Made by a program: the position numbers and the translations under genes
Origin: Atrichornis clamosus
Lineage: Eukaryota; Chordata; Aves; Passeriformes; Menuridae
Reading direction: 5' to 3'
DNA length: 64,000 nt
Assembly (NCBI GenBank): GCA_013400975.1
Contig: WBMZ01000337.1
Span: forward strand, 1-64,000
Shown: piece after piece, positions 11,772 to 23,300 of the stretch
How positions within the stretch are numbered: position 1 is the stretch's first letter
Layout of the letters: each line of letters starts with the position of its first letter
Notes under the pieces: generated by a model
Databases searched by the model: none
The model's input: the letters and a program-made list of their open reading frames with translations, nothing else
Told to the model about the DNA's origin: nothing

Positions 11772-12737
11772 TGTGTCCTGGGCTTGCAAGGCCTGGTTTT
11801 TGGTAGCGGGGGGCTACAGGAGTGGCTTCTGTGTGAAGCTGCTAGAAGCTCCCACCATCATGTCCAGAAGAGGAAATCTCTGGCTGGATGCAGAGATGGA
11901 TGTGCTGCTGGCCAAGGCTGGGCCAATTAGAAGTAGTGGTAACACCTCTGTGATAACAGATTTAGGAAGAAAATCAAAACAATGCTGGTGGCGCAGTTTT
12001 AATTCCAGCCAGGGAAGAGGGGGAATGTGAGAAGATGTGAGCAGAAAACAACCATGCAGACACAAAGGTCAGTGTGGAAGGAGGTGGAGGAGGTGCTCCA
12101 GGCGCCGGAGCCGAGGTTCCTCTGCGGCCCGTGGTGAAGGCCATGGTGAAGCAGCTGTGCCCCTGCAGCCCATGGAAGTCAAAGAGATCCACCTGCAGCC
12201 CGTGGAGGAGCCCACACTGCAGCAGTTTGAGGGGTGCTCCTGCCCGTGGGATGTACTCACGTTTCAGCAGTACACAGGTGGCTGTTGCTCGGGAGATGGA
12301 CTAATGTCAGAGAAGTTCCTGGAGAGCTGTCTCCCGTGGGAGGGACCCCACAGTGCAGCAGGGAAAGGACTCCATTTCCTGAGCAGCAGGAGAAGACAGG
12401 GGTGATGGACTGACCAAAAGCCTCAGTCCCTGTCTCTCTGAGCAGCCTCGGTAGGAGGTAGAGCTGGGAGGAGGGAGTGGGGGGGAGAAGGTGTTTTCTA
12501 AGGGCTTATTTTACTTGTCATTATCCTGCCCTGATTCTGTTAGCGTAATAAATTCACTTTCATATCTTTAAGTTGAGCCTGTTTTACCTGTGATGGTATT
12601 TGATGAGTGATCTCCCCTGGTCCTTATCTCAACTCATGAACCATTTGTTAAGTTTTCTCCCCTGTGTCCAGTGCATGGGGAGTGAGCAAGCAGCTGTTGT
12701 TGGGTGTCTGGCATCCGGCCAGGGTCAACCCACTACA
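11772..12737 (+). mobile_element. Solo LTR of an avian endogenous retrovirus (copy 1)
   Basis: A 966-bp element with TG...CA ends (TGTGTCCTGGGCTTGCAAGG to AACCCACTACA). The order of blocks matches a long LTR family common in birds. There is a 5' block, then GC-rich tandem units built on CTGCAGCCCATGGAGGTC-like sequence (about 12150-12360). A purine-rich GAGG/GGGG block follows, then a poly(A) signal AATAAA at 12547-12552. The last block is a tail ending in CCAGCCAGGGTCAACCC-like sequence. The same family occurs on the minus strand at 60.45-61.54 kb. No internal retroviral genes flank it. No matching target duplication is visible: the left flank is TAATGC and the right flank is CCCTCC. Confidence 0.85.
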
Positions 12738-13397
12738 CCCTCCAAGATCAAGTCCAACCTGTGACCAAACACCACCATATCAATTAAACCATAGGACTAA
12801 GAGCCACATCCAGTCATTTCTTAAACACTTGCAGGGATGGTGACTCCTGGACACCTGATTTCCCTGGGCAGCCTGTTCCAATGCTTGACAACCCTTTCAG
12901 TGGAGAATTTCTTCCTGATGTCCAACCTGAATGTCCCCTGTAACAATTTGAGGCCATTTCCTCTTGTCCTGTCGCTACCTAGATGGGAGAAGAGGCCAAC
13001 CCCCACCTTGTTGCAAGCTCCTTTCAGGGAATCTTACAGGATGATAAGGTCTCCTCCAAGACTCCTCTTCTCCAGGCTAAATCACCCCAGCTCCCTCAGC
13101 CACTCCTCACACGACTCACTCTCTAGACCCTTCACCAGCTCCATTGCCCTTCTCTGGACATGCTCCAGCACCTCAATGTCTTTCTTGTAGTGAGGGGCCC
13201 GCAACTGGACACAGCACTTGAGGTGTGGCCTCACCAGTGCCGAGGACAGGGGGACAATCTCTGCCCTGGTCCTGCTGGCCACATCATTTTTGATATAGGC
13301 TAGGATGTCATCAGCCTTCTTGGCCACCTGGGCACTGCTGGCTCACGTTCAGCCGTTGTCAACCAGCACCCCCAGGTCCTTTTCTGCTGGTAACATG
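12738..13397 (-). mobile_element. CR1 LINE fragment, 3' tail missing
   Basis: Minus-strand avian CR1. Frames at 13082-13327 and 12821-13006 match the C-terminal part of CR1 ORF2: [27 protein letters not shown], then F-R-L-D-I-R-K-K-F and W-N-R-L-P-R-E. The element is 5'-truncated at about 13397. The terminal 30 or so bases of the CR1 3' end are absent because LTR copy 1 begins there. The sequence is less decayed than the element at 1.7 kb. Confidence 0.9.
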
Positions 13398-13405
13398 GAG
13401 ATTAG

Positions 13406-13732
13406 TCAGATACAACAGTTATTTGTAAAGTACATACAGTGCCTGACAGATTGCAGGAAACAAACACTGGCAAATGCTAAAGTCATATATTGGATGTTAT
13501 CAATACTTGGCATTTTCTCTGGATCGTTGTAAAGTTCAGGAATATTTGTTGAGAGCCTAGTGCAATCGCAAATACAATCACTGACATTGCCTCTAGTTTC
13601 AATAGTTGCAGAATCATCTTTTTTTGGAGCTTTTGTTGTGTGATGAAGGTGTACAAAATCCAGCCAAATTTGTGCTGGTACTTCCCACACATGTTCGTAC
13701 ATGTGTTTGTTGACCAAGTTGCTTAAATGCAT
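13406..13732 (-). other. Unrecognised 108-codon open frame
   Basis: Begins MHLSNLVNKH and ends FTNNCCI, directly 5' of the CR1 truncation point. A stop codon lies four codons upstream of the ATG. The composition (several Cys, charged and polar residues, no low complexity) looks more protein-like than neighbouring frames, but I recognise no family, and a second frame is also open across the same bases (13483-13692). It is most likely a chance frame or a fragment of a decayed retrocopy. Confidence 0.15.
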
Positions 13733-15103
13733 GTGGGCACACTAAATCTTTGTTTGTCAGCAAGAAGCAGATTAAAAAGTCAGATTCTATAGGGCTAATT
13801 CTCTGGATAGAACGATGTTATTGGATGATTTTATTTCTGTCTATAATTCATACAAGGAATGCCTTAGAAATTGGATATTTTTTATATGCAGGAATCCAAC
13901 CTATGTCAATTGCAGTAGACATAAAATGTGATCCTCACTATTTGTGGTCACTAAAGGCCCACTTTTTACAAATCTGCTGATGTAAATTTCTCCTTGGCCT
14001 TACATGGGACCTGCCTTAATTGTACCTTTCATGATCACATTTTTCTAAATTAGTTCCCAATATTCTGCTTAAAAAACTTTATGGCCATATTTTGGAAACA
14101 TAATAATATACTAAGAAAAGCTGTATTTTAATAATAGTGAAGATTCCTGTGCATGTAGCGTTTGGGACCTGTCAGATGGGAGGAACTTCAATAACCAATG
14201 GCAGTATTTTTATTACTGTTAATGTTTGTTTAGGGGGGTGGTATTACCATTTCAGAAAGTTCTGACTTTTGACATGCAATATGACCACCTTCTCTTGGTA
14301 TATTATATTAAATAAAAACACTTTCAAGTCTATAATGCATTCTGTAATGGGATCCACATCAAAACAGAAAATGAACACTTTAAGTATTGAGAGGAGGTAG
14401 TAGTACTTATGAAATTGTTCTCATAATTCTTATGGCGCTTTTTCTGTGTCTCAGTGAGGTGAATGCAAAGATGAAATTATCTTTTACAATCAGCAGTACT
14501 TAGAGTCTTGAGGTCTATGCTGTATTTATTCCACTGTACCACCAATATACAATGATTTAAACATTTGTTTTGGATTTTAATCTTTGCTCATATATATACA
14601 CCTTCAAAATAAAAATCAGTGGAGTATGCACACCAATAAATCTGTCCAACCTTCCACTCTTCTGAGATATTTCAGTAAAGGCTTGATGCTTGTAATCAGA
14701 TCTAGGTTTGGATGCTGCCTTCAATTCATTTAACAAACACCCTTCCCCCTCCTCTCCATATTCCATCCTCCCTCTTTGTTTCAGTTTTAAACCTGAAGGT
14801 TTCAAGGAGAGGAGAACTCCTTTGAAGGTACTTGAGTAAGTAAGAACAGTAAGAGGTGCATTCTTTAAGACTAAACACCAGTTATTTTCTATTACACCAA
14901 AAGCATGCTGATTTAATGTATTTAATGTACTTGTGCTGTAGAGAACTTTGCATATTTTCTACTCCTCAGAGCTTCCCATCTCTAAACACTGTGTGATGTT
15001 TACTCCATCTTTTCAGCTACTTCTACCTCACAGCGCCTCCTTAGCTCTGCCCTGAGGAGGCTCTGCTGGACTGGTCAAGTCTTGTGAGAAGAGGCATTGG
15101 GAC
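13733..15103. other. Unannotated AT-rich DNA
   Basis: Nothing recognised. Frames at 13750-13980 (plus) and 14557-14805 (minus) show no domain. Confidence 0.45.
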
Positions 15104-15310
15104 AACCCAACTGCCTGTAACTACTTAAAGCCAGTTTCACAGGTGATGGGTGAAAACTTTCCTCAGGAAATAGCTAATGATACAATATGGGGCAGAGGCC
15201 ACAAATCACAACTCATGAGGTTCAGTCTGGACATTAGGAAAAACATCAGAAGGACATCACAGCACTGAACATGTTACCCAGAGAGACTGTGAAATTTCTA
15301 CACCTCACCT
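15104..15310 (+). mobile_element. Short CR1 fragment
   Basis: About 200 bp resembling the region of CR1 ORF2 near its C-terminus: 'aactacttaaa' (N-Y-L-K), 'gaggttcagtctggacattaggaaaaa' spread over 15219-15245 (R-F-S-L-D-I-R-K type), then 'gttacccagagag' (L-P-R-E equivalent). It lacks a recognisable 3' terminus and is truncated at both ends. Confidence 0.6.
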
Positions 15311-18300
15311 CTAAATACTGTAAAAGAGCAGAAGTGTGAACCAGTACCTTAGTACACCACTCAGCACTCCAGGTAGGAGGAGACCACCAATGCTTCCGAG
15401 GCCAGCTGGAGGCACATTGCCATGCCAGGACAGTGTGGTTAGTGGTAGAAATGGTAGTCATGGGCTTATGGGGATCATTCAGATCAGGTGGGGTTTTGAA
15501 AGCTGTTAGATGATTCAGAGATGTGTCTGCCTGGGAGGGATGGGATCGCTTGCACAGGGTTTATTTTTTCACAGAACTCTTCCTTTCAGTCTCACTTCCC
15601 TTTATTTAAATAGTATTGAAACCAAAATGGGAAAAAAAAATTGTACGACACACAAAGGAGGACAGCATTCAAAACAGTATAATAATTGGTCTGGTTAGGC
15701 AAATGCTCAGTTAAGTCACTGCTATGTGGTGTGTTCAGTAAAGAGAGTTCATGGTTTGAAACACGAAACTGACCTCTGTATAATCTATTTGTGCAGCTCC
15801 ACTGGTCAATAATTTCTATTTAACCCAGAGAAAATGTCCCAATTGAAAGGAATTATTTCAGTTTAGTTACTCTGGATTTGAACAGTGTATCTGAGATCAG
15901 AACCTGGCCCAGAGGCTAAAGGAATAAATGGGATTGGGAAGATATATTGTTTTGAAACAGAAAAGGTAATTTGATATACTGGGCAGCAGGAGAACTATTA
16001 CTGTGATTAAAGACATTTTTCCTTCTAAGTTTGTGTTTGCTGGATATATTATTTATTGCTGGGATATGGTAGATTATTAGATTTTTCAAATCATTTTGGT
16101 ATTTGATTATGAAGCCAAGTTTCCCTTTTGAGATTTTTCCTGGATAAAGTTCTTTTTTGTTCGGCATAGAAATTTCATTGGTTTGTGTTCTTTAAAAAAA
16201 TAAACACTTTGTTGTTATTATTACCAATATTGAAAAAAATGAAAGTTATATTGTATTGGGAAATGTTTTTTTCTTCTGAGATGACAGATTCTTACTCTTT
16301 GAAAAATAAAGGTAAAAATTAAGCCCAGATGCTATTTTTTTTTTAGTTCAGGAAATTTTGAAACTGATTAAATAAATGACGAAGTATTAAGTGCTTTCTT
16401 CCTTTCACTTTTCAAAGTTGTAATTTCTTGCCTCCTGGTTATTTTTCCAGGTTACTTATTCCATATCTGGTATTTTTCTTGGTATTTGGTCATACAGCAG
16501 TAGATTCTGCTGTAATGGACTAAATTTAAGTGACAGCTTAAGAATATCACTAGATATTATTTGCCATTGCACAATAAGCCTTTTAAGTTCTTGCCAGATG
16601 GAGCAAACAAATCATTAGAAGTTATCCAACAGACACCACTGTCAGAGCACTCTAGATTTGTCTCTTTCATTTGCCTCTGGGTAAAACACCCCCTGCCCCA
16701 AACATTTTCTGCCAAAGCCTGCTTTGACAGAACTGGACAAAAACATGTTGATGAACAATCTATTCTCAGACACCAGTTCCGTTTCCACTGAATCACTCTG
16801 TGACAACCCATCCATTTCTAGTGTTTCTTTTTTGTGAGAAATTTTGAAATTATGGGGCTTGACTTAACCGTTTCATTTTGTGGAGACTCTAAGCTCACAC
16901 ATTTTACTTTGCAGCTGAATTAGTCTAAGAGTGTGCCTCCAGTCATATACAGCTGCTCATCAGAAACGTAGCACCTGGTTAAGTCATAGGAACTTGATTG
17001 CGTGTAGTGACCTGAGAGCCTTTATCTGTGGTTCTGGAGGAAAAGGGCTTGAACTGGTCTTTTCACAGCTCCCAGTACTGACTGTCCATGAGTGTACAGG
17101 ACTTGAAATGTTCTCTTTTCAAAGAGAGCAGAAAACCAAGTCCTGTGTGCTCGAGGAAGGGGCCTGACCATTTGCCTTGTTTTCTGTTGTGCTGGTGCTT
17201 GGTGCGTGAGCCAACCTCTTCCCTTATTTGAGATAAGCTTCACCAATGTGTGTTCCTCAGTTTTAGGTGAAATCACCAAAAGGTGATTTGGAACTTTAAA
17301 TTCACTTTCATATAAGAGAAAAACTCCTAAATTCCACTGTTTGAAGGGGAGGGGTTAAAGCTGATACTGAATTAGTTGTACTACCCTGAGCTGCCTCCTG
17401 TGCCGAGGGAGACAGGAGAATGATGCTGGCAAGCTGTCCCAAGCAGCGAGCCAGTGGCAGACTGAGACTGTGGGGACAGCTGTGAACAAGCAGGCCTGAA
17501 GAGATCCCTCACATTGGACTCTGGAGAGCCTCTGTGATGCTCCTGTCACTAGATGCAATGGACCGATCTACTTATGCAGTTAGGCATAGTCTTGAGCCTA
17601 AGTCCCTAAATCCCTCGTAAGGCCAGAGGGCCTCTAGCTAGATTGTTTTGTCCCCAAAAGCAGAGTCTGCAATCTGCTCCATGTTCTCTGTGTGTGTGTG
17701 TTTGGAGAGCAATTGGACTAAGCACGATGAAGGAAAGCAATTAGACTGGGCTAAGGTGTTACTTGCATGCAACGTTAAAGAGTCCTGCCATCTCTTTACC
17801 TATTTCCAACCACACACAAATTCATGCAATATTTAAAGAAGAACTTCTAACTTTTGACACAACAATTTAATTTTTCAAATATATTTATAATGAAATTTTC
17901 AGCTGCCAATAAATCTTTTCCAAGAGGCAGAAGGTACAGGAGAGAAAAGGAGAAATAAAGGCATTGGAAAAAGATCACAAAGTTGATAACAGAAAGAGCT
18001 GTAGTCAAACTTGTGTGTTTACACACTAGAAAAAACCCGGAGTGGCATTTGTTCCCTATGCTTCAGAGATCTTCATTGGGTTTCTGTCATTTCAAAACAG
18101 AAGTCTGTGCCTCTCTCAAGTCACATCTGCAGCCTGCTATTTCACTGCAGAATGTGAAATCACACCAGCACAGAGCAAAGGAGAAAAGGGAAAGTGAAAA
18201 CTTGGAAAGAAAACTTGGGAAGGATGAACTGCAAGAATAGCAGCTTCAGTCTTTTTCTGGTTGTCTGATCCACTGTTTTCTGCTCCTCCAACCCCCTACA

Positions 18301-18465
18301 CAGGCCTAACCTCAATTTACCTGTGGTTCTTAACAAGTTTTGCTTTATTTTTCCATTTATTGCTCCGAGAAGGCTACCCTGTTGGGTGCTTTGGATGCTA
18401 ATCTAGTTGTTATTGCTGAAGTTGTGTCAGGGTGCTGGGGTAGGGGATAAGAAGTGCAGGGCTGT
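15311..18465. other. Unannotated DNA
   Basis: No gene, exon or repeat family recognised. A short (TG)n run lies near 17690-17700. Frames are short and overlap in antisense (for example 16557-16811 minus with 16561-16791 plus), as expected for non-coding DNA. Confidence 0.45.
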
Positions 18466-18634
18466 GCTTATGCCTGCATCTGCTTCTGCATCTATATCTA
18501 TATCTGTATCTGCCTATGCCTATTTCTATATGTATTCAGATACCAATGTCTATGTGGCAATTAGCTATGTCTATGCCTATATCTCTACCTCTATCATCTA
18601 TATCAATATGTGTACCTAAATCTATGTATATCTA
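18466..18634. repeat. Degenerate CTATAT/CTATGC hexamer array
   Basis: About 170 bp of imperfect 6-bp units (TCTATA, TCTGCA, CTATGC, CTATCT and similar) with interruptions. It looks like an old minisatellite or microsatellite eroded by point mutation. The plus-strand frame at 18407-18619 (S/I/Y-rich) is produced by it. Confidence 0.8.
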
Positions 18635-20042
18635 GAGGAGATTAGCCCTGCTTGTTAGAAAATTAACAAAAAGAGATTTGCCAGCCAATTGAGAGAATAA
18701 ATGAGGATGGCAGGACCTGCTTTTGATCACCTGAAGTGGGACATTTTTCATTCACCTCTCTCAGGACCTGGGAGCAGTTCTCTAGTCACTACAGTTTCCC
18801 TAATCCAGGGCTCAGCTCTCTCCTGAGTGTGGCACTAGAATGGAATTAATTAGTCTAGTTTCCTTTCATGGCATACAGATTAATTGCTTTGCCTTCTTCC
18901 ATCCTTGCCTCCACTAGTCATGATCCCCTGCATCATTCCTACCTTCTTATTCTGCTGATCCCACTGATATTGCCACAATATATTAATGTGACATCCTATT
19001 TTATTCTACTTTCCTGGCTGTCAAGCCAAAGCAAGAGGGGGTGAGTTGAGTGAACCGTTGTTGATTTTGCCATGGAGTCAGAACCATATGTGATAAAAAG
19101 ATTTCTGATAATAGACAGTCTCTCTGTCTATAATTACATGTTGCCTGGTGATACATGCAGCTTAGCTTTGGATGGCTGTGCAAAGGAGGCTACTTTTAGC
19201 AGTGGGTTCCTGTTTTACTTGTCCTGTCTTTCAAGTGTTGATCAACTGCCTGAGTTACCATTCCCTGTCACTATGGAAGGACTGATGGTTTTTTACAGTT
19301 TAACTAAGAACTGCCCATTCATTTAGATCCGTGTATCTGAGGCCCACCATCACAGATATTTATTACGCCAGACAATATCAGCTAACAAACTGCTTTGCAG
19401 AAATACCTTTGTTTGCTATGGGGAACAGATGTGGGGGTCTAAAAAAAATCATAGGCAGTGGAGTCCATACCAGAAAAACTTGGGAGAACCTGGGGTATTA
19501 TCGCTATATGCCCCCAAACCTACAGAACACAGAAAATTTTGAACATTTCCTTCTTGTTAAAGAGAATGATGTGGTGTGATTTTTCCAGAACTGTGTCTTC
19601 TAAGAATGAGGTACAAATGGTGCAGATGTGAGGATCAGGGGCTTTCTTTGCACATGGAGTGACATGTGTCAGGTGCAATAACTACTGATGAGGTGAGGAG
19701 CAAACCTCCTCACTGTAGAAGCGGCAAACACCTCAGGCTGATGCACTAGACAATGGCAGGCACAGATTTACTGAACCTGCACTGAACGAGCAATGAGATA
19801 GTGGGTTTTCGTGGGGTCGGTGGTATGACCAGGAGGCTGGATAATCCACCCCATTGCAAACACAAGTTAGTTTTTAAGAAAGAGAAGTGCATTGCTACTC
19901 CAGACTCCCCTTGCAGAAGCAAATAGTCATCTGCTATTACTGGCAGGGTAAATGAAGTCGGGATACTGTCACTGCAAATGACTTTCTCACATATGTCACA
20001 CCACCACACAGAAACAGAAACATCTGTGATGTGGCATCTACC
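18635..20042. other. Unannotated DNA
   Basis: Nothing recognised. Two consecutive plus-strand frames (19072-19326 and 19331-19579, about 83 codons each) lie close together but resemble no known protein. Confidence 0.4.
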
Positions 20043-20160
20043 TCTGCCTTTGCCTTTGCCTTTGCCTTGCCTTTGCCTTTGCCTTGCCTTTGCCTTTGCC
20101 TTTGCCTTTGCCTTTGCCTTTGCCTTTGCCTTTGCCTTTGCCTTTGCCTTTGCCTTTGCC
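20043..20160. repeat. (TTTGCC)n hexanucleotide microsatellite
   Basis: Twenty units: 17 perfect TTTGCC, one leading TCTGCC, and two 5-bp TTGCC units (starting at 20067 and 20084). The last ten units (20101-20160) are perfect. No frame contains a stop, so all six frames stay open and give dipeptide runs such as A-K, G-K or R-Q on the minus strand and L-P, C-L or A-F on the plus strand. These are artefacts unless transcripts show otherwise. High purity suggests recent expansion. Confidence 0.97.
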
Positions 20161-20264
20161 ACCAGCTGCAGAGTGGGTGTTTGCTGGCAGCATCAGCCCT
20201 GAAGGTATACATTTCCCACTGCAGGACCTCCTCTCTTGCCCCTCTGGAGTTAAATTAATCTGAG

Positions 20265-20362
20265 TATAAAAGGAAATCCAGGGGGTGGAATGAGCAGGAA
20301 CAGGCATTCAGTTCACCATGCGCTAAAGTTCACGTGTTATGTTTTCCTCCTCTAAATTGTGA
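20265..20362 (+). promoter_or_regulatory. Weak candidate TATA promoter with first-exon-like sequence
   Basis: TATAAAAGG at 20265-20273 is followed about 30 bp later by an initiator-like pyrimidine context (CATTCAGTT) and then a short stretch ending in GTGAGT at 20356-20361, a plausible splice donor. The only nearby ATG is closed by a stop after two codons, so any first exon would be non-coding. The hexamer array ends 104 bp upstream. Such motifs are common by chance in AT-rich DNA. Confidence 0.2.
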
Positions 20363-23300
20363 GTACGTTTTGGGTTAAGCTTTGAAGGATGACACAAATT
20401 CTGGAGCTGTATTCACTTTGACTCCTATCTTCACATTTATTGAGAAGGATCCAGGGCACAGTGGATCTTCAAATTTAATTATCCAGTGTTGTTCCAGACT
20501 TTTTTTGTAAAACAAATTATTGTTCTGGAAATCTGGAGCGTGACTGAGGCATTGCAGCCAGAAATACATGGGAAAAAACCCCAACACCGAATTCTCCATC
20601 TCCTCCCAACACTGAGATCTGTGCAGTAACTAACTAAATGTCAGAGTCAAAGAAGGAACACCAACACCATTTTAAAGCTATCTTTTTTCTGAAGCAAGTG
20701 TAGAGTTATATGTAGCATGTGTTCCAAGAGCTTCCACAATACAGGAGAGCATTACTGTTTACCCCAGTATGTTCAGAGTCAAAAACAGCCATATGATGTT
20801 TTGTAGTATCAGTACTTCACATTCATAAACCAGAAGTCTCAGCAGGGAAAATTGGAACTAAAAAAGTTCCTGCTGAAATATCTTTTGTTCCATACTCATC
20901 CTTTTCAATCTCAGGATGACTGGTGTTCCTTTGCAAACTGCTATGCCTTTTAGGGACAGCAGCACCCCTCCCTTTTTCTAACCACTAATGGTTATGTGCG
21001 TGAGGCTTCCTCATCCACTTCAAAGACAGCTGGGTAAATGTGATGTGTTGATGGCTTGAGGTAATGATCCTGACTGCTCTTGGGCAGATACAGAAAAGCA
21101 CTGCTACCAGATGCATGCACACGGGGAGGCAGAGGCTTCTTTCCGGTGGGCAGAGAGGAGATCTTGTGGTTGAGCTTTTTTTCACCACCTCAGCTAGATC
21201 TGGGAAAGGATGTGCTGGTCTGTAGTGTCAGTTTTAATTTCATAATTATAAAAACAAAGTTTTCTTAATTCAACTTCTCTTACTATTGCACAAGGGCAAA
21301 ATTTCAGCCCCTTCCCAAATAAAAGACAAGTCATAAGACATTCGTAGCAGAGTAAGACTGCCTACATGTCCAGATGAGTGATTGGAGAACTTGTTCTACT
21401 GGCAGAACATCACATTGGGCCCTCATCTTAATGTGCATGGCAAAAGCATACTCTGAATAGGCAAAATCTTGGTTGCTGACCTGCCACAGTACATTCTTGT
21501 AGAATATTCCACTATACATCTCCACAGAAACAAGAGTTTCCCTTTCCCATGGTTAGACTTTTCTCCTTATTGGAAGAAGATTCACATGGAAATGTTATTC
21601 TTTATTATTATTTCCCATGAAAGTAGTGCACAGAAACTCCGCGAAGTACCAGTGTAGTGTCAGTGATTTTGTATTGAGTGGTATTGACTAGTCTGTGAGC
21701 TGTTTTGATCTTGGTGTTCTGCAACCACATAAGATTTGCAAGTTATATTTACCACAAAGCACATTTCCTGTGATAATCCAAAGTGTTTCGAAATTGTAAT
21801 ATTGTCAATGCAGTGATTATGTAGGCAATACAACAATATATGCTTTACAGTAATCTATAGGTCCATAGATAGCCAAAGGAATTTAAAAAATTGAGTCAGA
21901 AGTTAGCAGATTAGTCCCCGAGAATACTCTTTTCCAAAAAGTGCCCAGTAATTCTTAATTAAAACGTACATTTTAAAGATTCCTACATGAATTTGTATTC
22001 AAGCAAGAAGTACGAGTTTTACTGTAGTAGAGCACTGCCCGTGTCAAAGCAGCCTCTGTTTGCTTTTGAGCTGCAGACACTGGGTTTAACCTCTCCTACA
22101 TGTACAGGAACTGTGCAGGAGATCCAAACAGGAACCGTTGCCAAGCGTAAAAACCCTCCGATGAAAGGCCAGGTAACGGATGAATAATTCAGGTGTACGT
22201 GATGTACAGAATTGAGTTCTTCTGGCTAGGGTGTGAAAGCTACATTTCTCATATGTCTTACACAATTTATATGACACTGGTCATTTAATGCCTAATTTTT
22301 AGAAGGAAAATCACTTACATAAAAAGCAGCTTAATTGTGCCTTTTTTTCCCCATGAAAATAATTCATTCCTCTGTATGATTTCATCTATGCAGGTGAGCA
22401 CTGCAGAAAGAAAGGTAGCTGTTCAAGGAAATATACACACTCTTTTGCAAATATCTTTTCGAACCTGATTTTTAATTCTGCGGTCCCATGTATCTTCTAC
22501 ATGAAAGGATCTCTTCAGAAGAAATAAATTTTTGCAAAAATATATTACATCAATCAGTCTTGAGTTTTAAAGTTTCTAGAGCTTGACACCAATCCTTGCA
22601 AGGTGGGAGGCAGGGAGGAAGGGAGAGAGACGTAAAAGGGAAGCAATGGCAGAAGGAATCTTTTGGTAAGCCAGAGCTCCTCTGAAATCTTGATTCAAGC
22701 TTCAGGCAAATGTTTTCTTCATTCTTCTTCCTGGACCGGATCAAAGCAGCTCTTTTGGCAGCAGGGAAAGCACAATAATTTTGTGTTTCACCAGTGCCTA
22801 GAGTCTGATAATATTTTTATATCTAAAATCATCTGAATAGGAGAGGGAAAACACCCTCTTCTTTTTGCCTATCTTTGGATCTATTAACAGCAAAGCACTT
22901 TCGTACAATGTTGCATCCTGACCTACACTGGTCTGAGAAGTGATTTATTGCTTCATGAATCATTTGACTTACGTATATATTAACCAACTTTATATATGAA
23001 AAAAGATTGATAACAAAGACTGTGTTTAATGCAAATATTGCTCTACACTTGATCACTTTTAGATCCCATGAAAACAACCTGTGTTTTTCCTGTATGCGGA
23101 ATAACTCTCTCAGAAGGCTCTATTTTGTTCCTTGTATGTGGCAGTCACAGCCATGTAGTAAATGATCACATTATATGCAGCATCCTGATGTGCAGAATGT
23201 AAATGCTGAGGAGGATAATGAACAGGGCAATTGGAGAACAAAATTACATTTCCTACTCACGGCTCTGATCAGCCCTAGTCAATATGCTCATAAGTAAGGA

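Noticed and set aside
9178..12737. A single provirus bounded by the LTR at 9.2 kb and the LTR at 11.8 kb
   Set aside because: The two LTRs are unrelated in sequence and the DNA between them is CR1 and unassigned DNA, with no gag, pol or env.
19746..20307. Lysine/alanine and glycine/lysine repeat frames on the minus strand (up to 138 codons)
   Set aside because: They are created by the TTTGCC hexamer, which has no stop in any frame; flanking codons resemble no protein.
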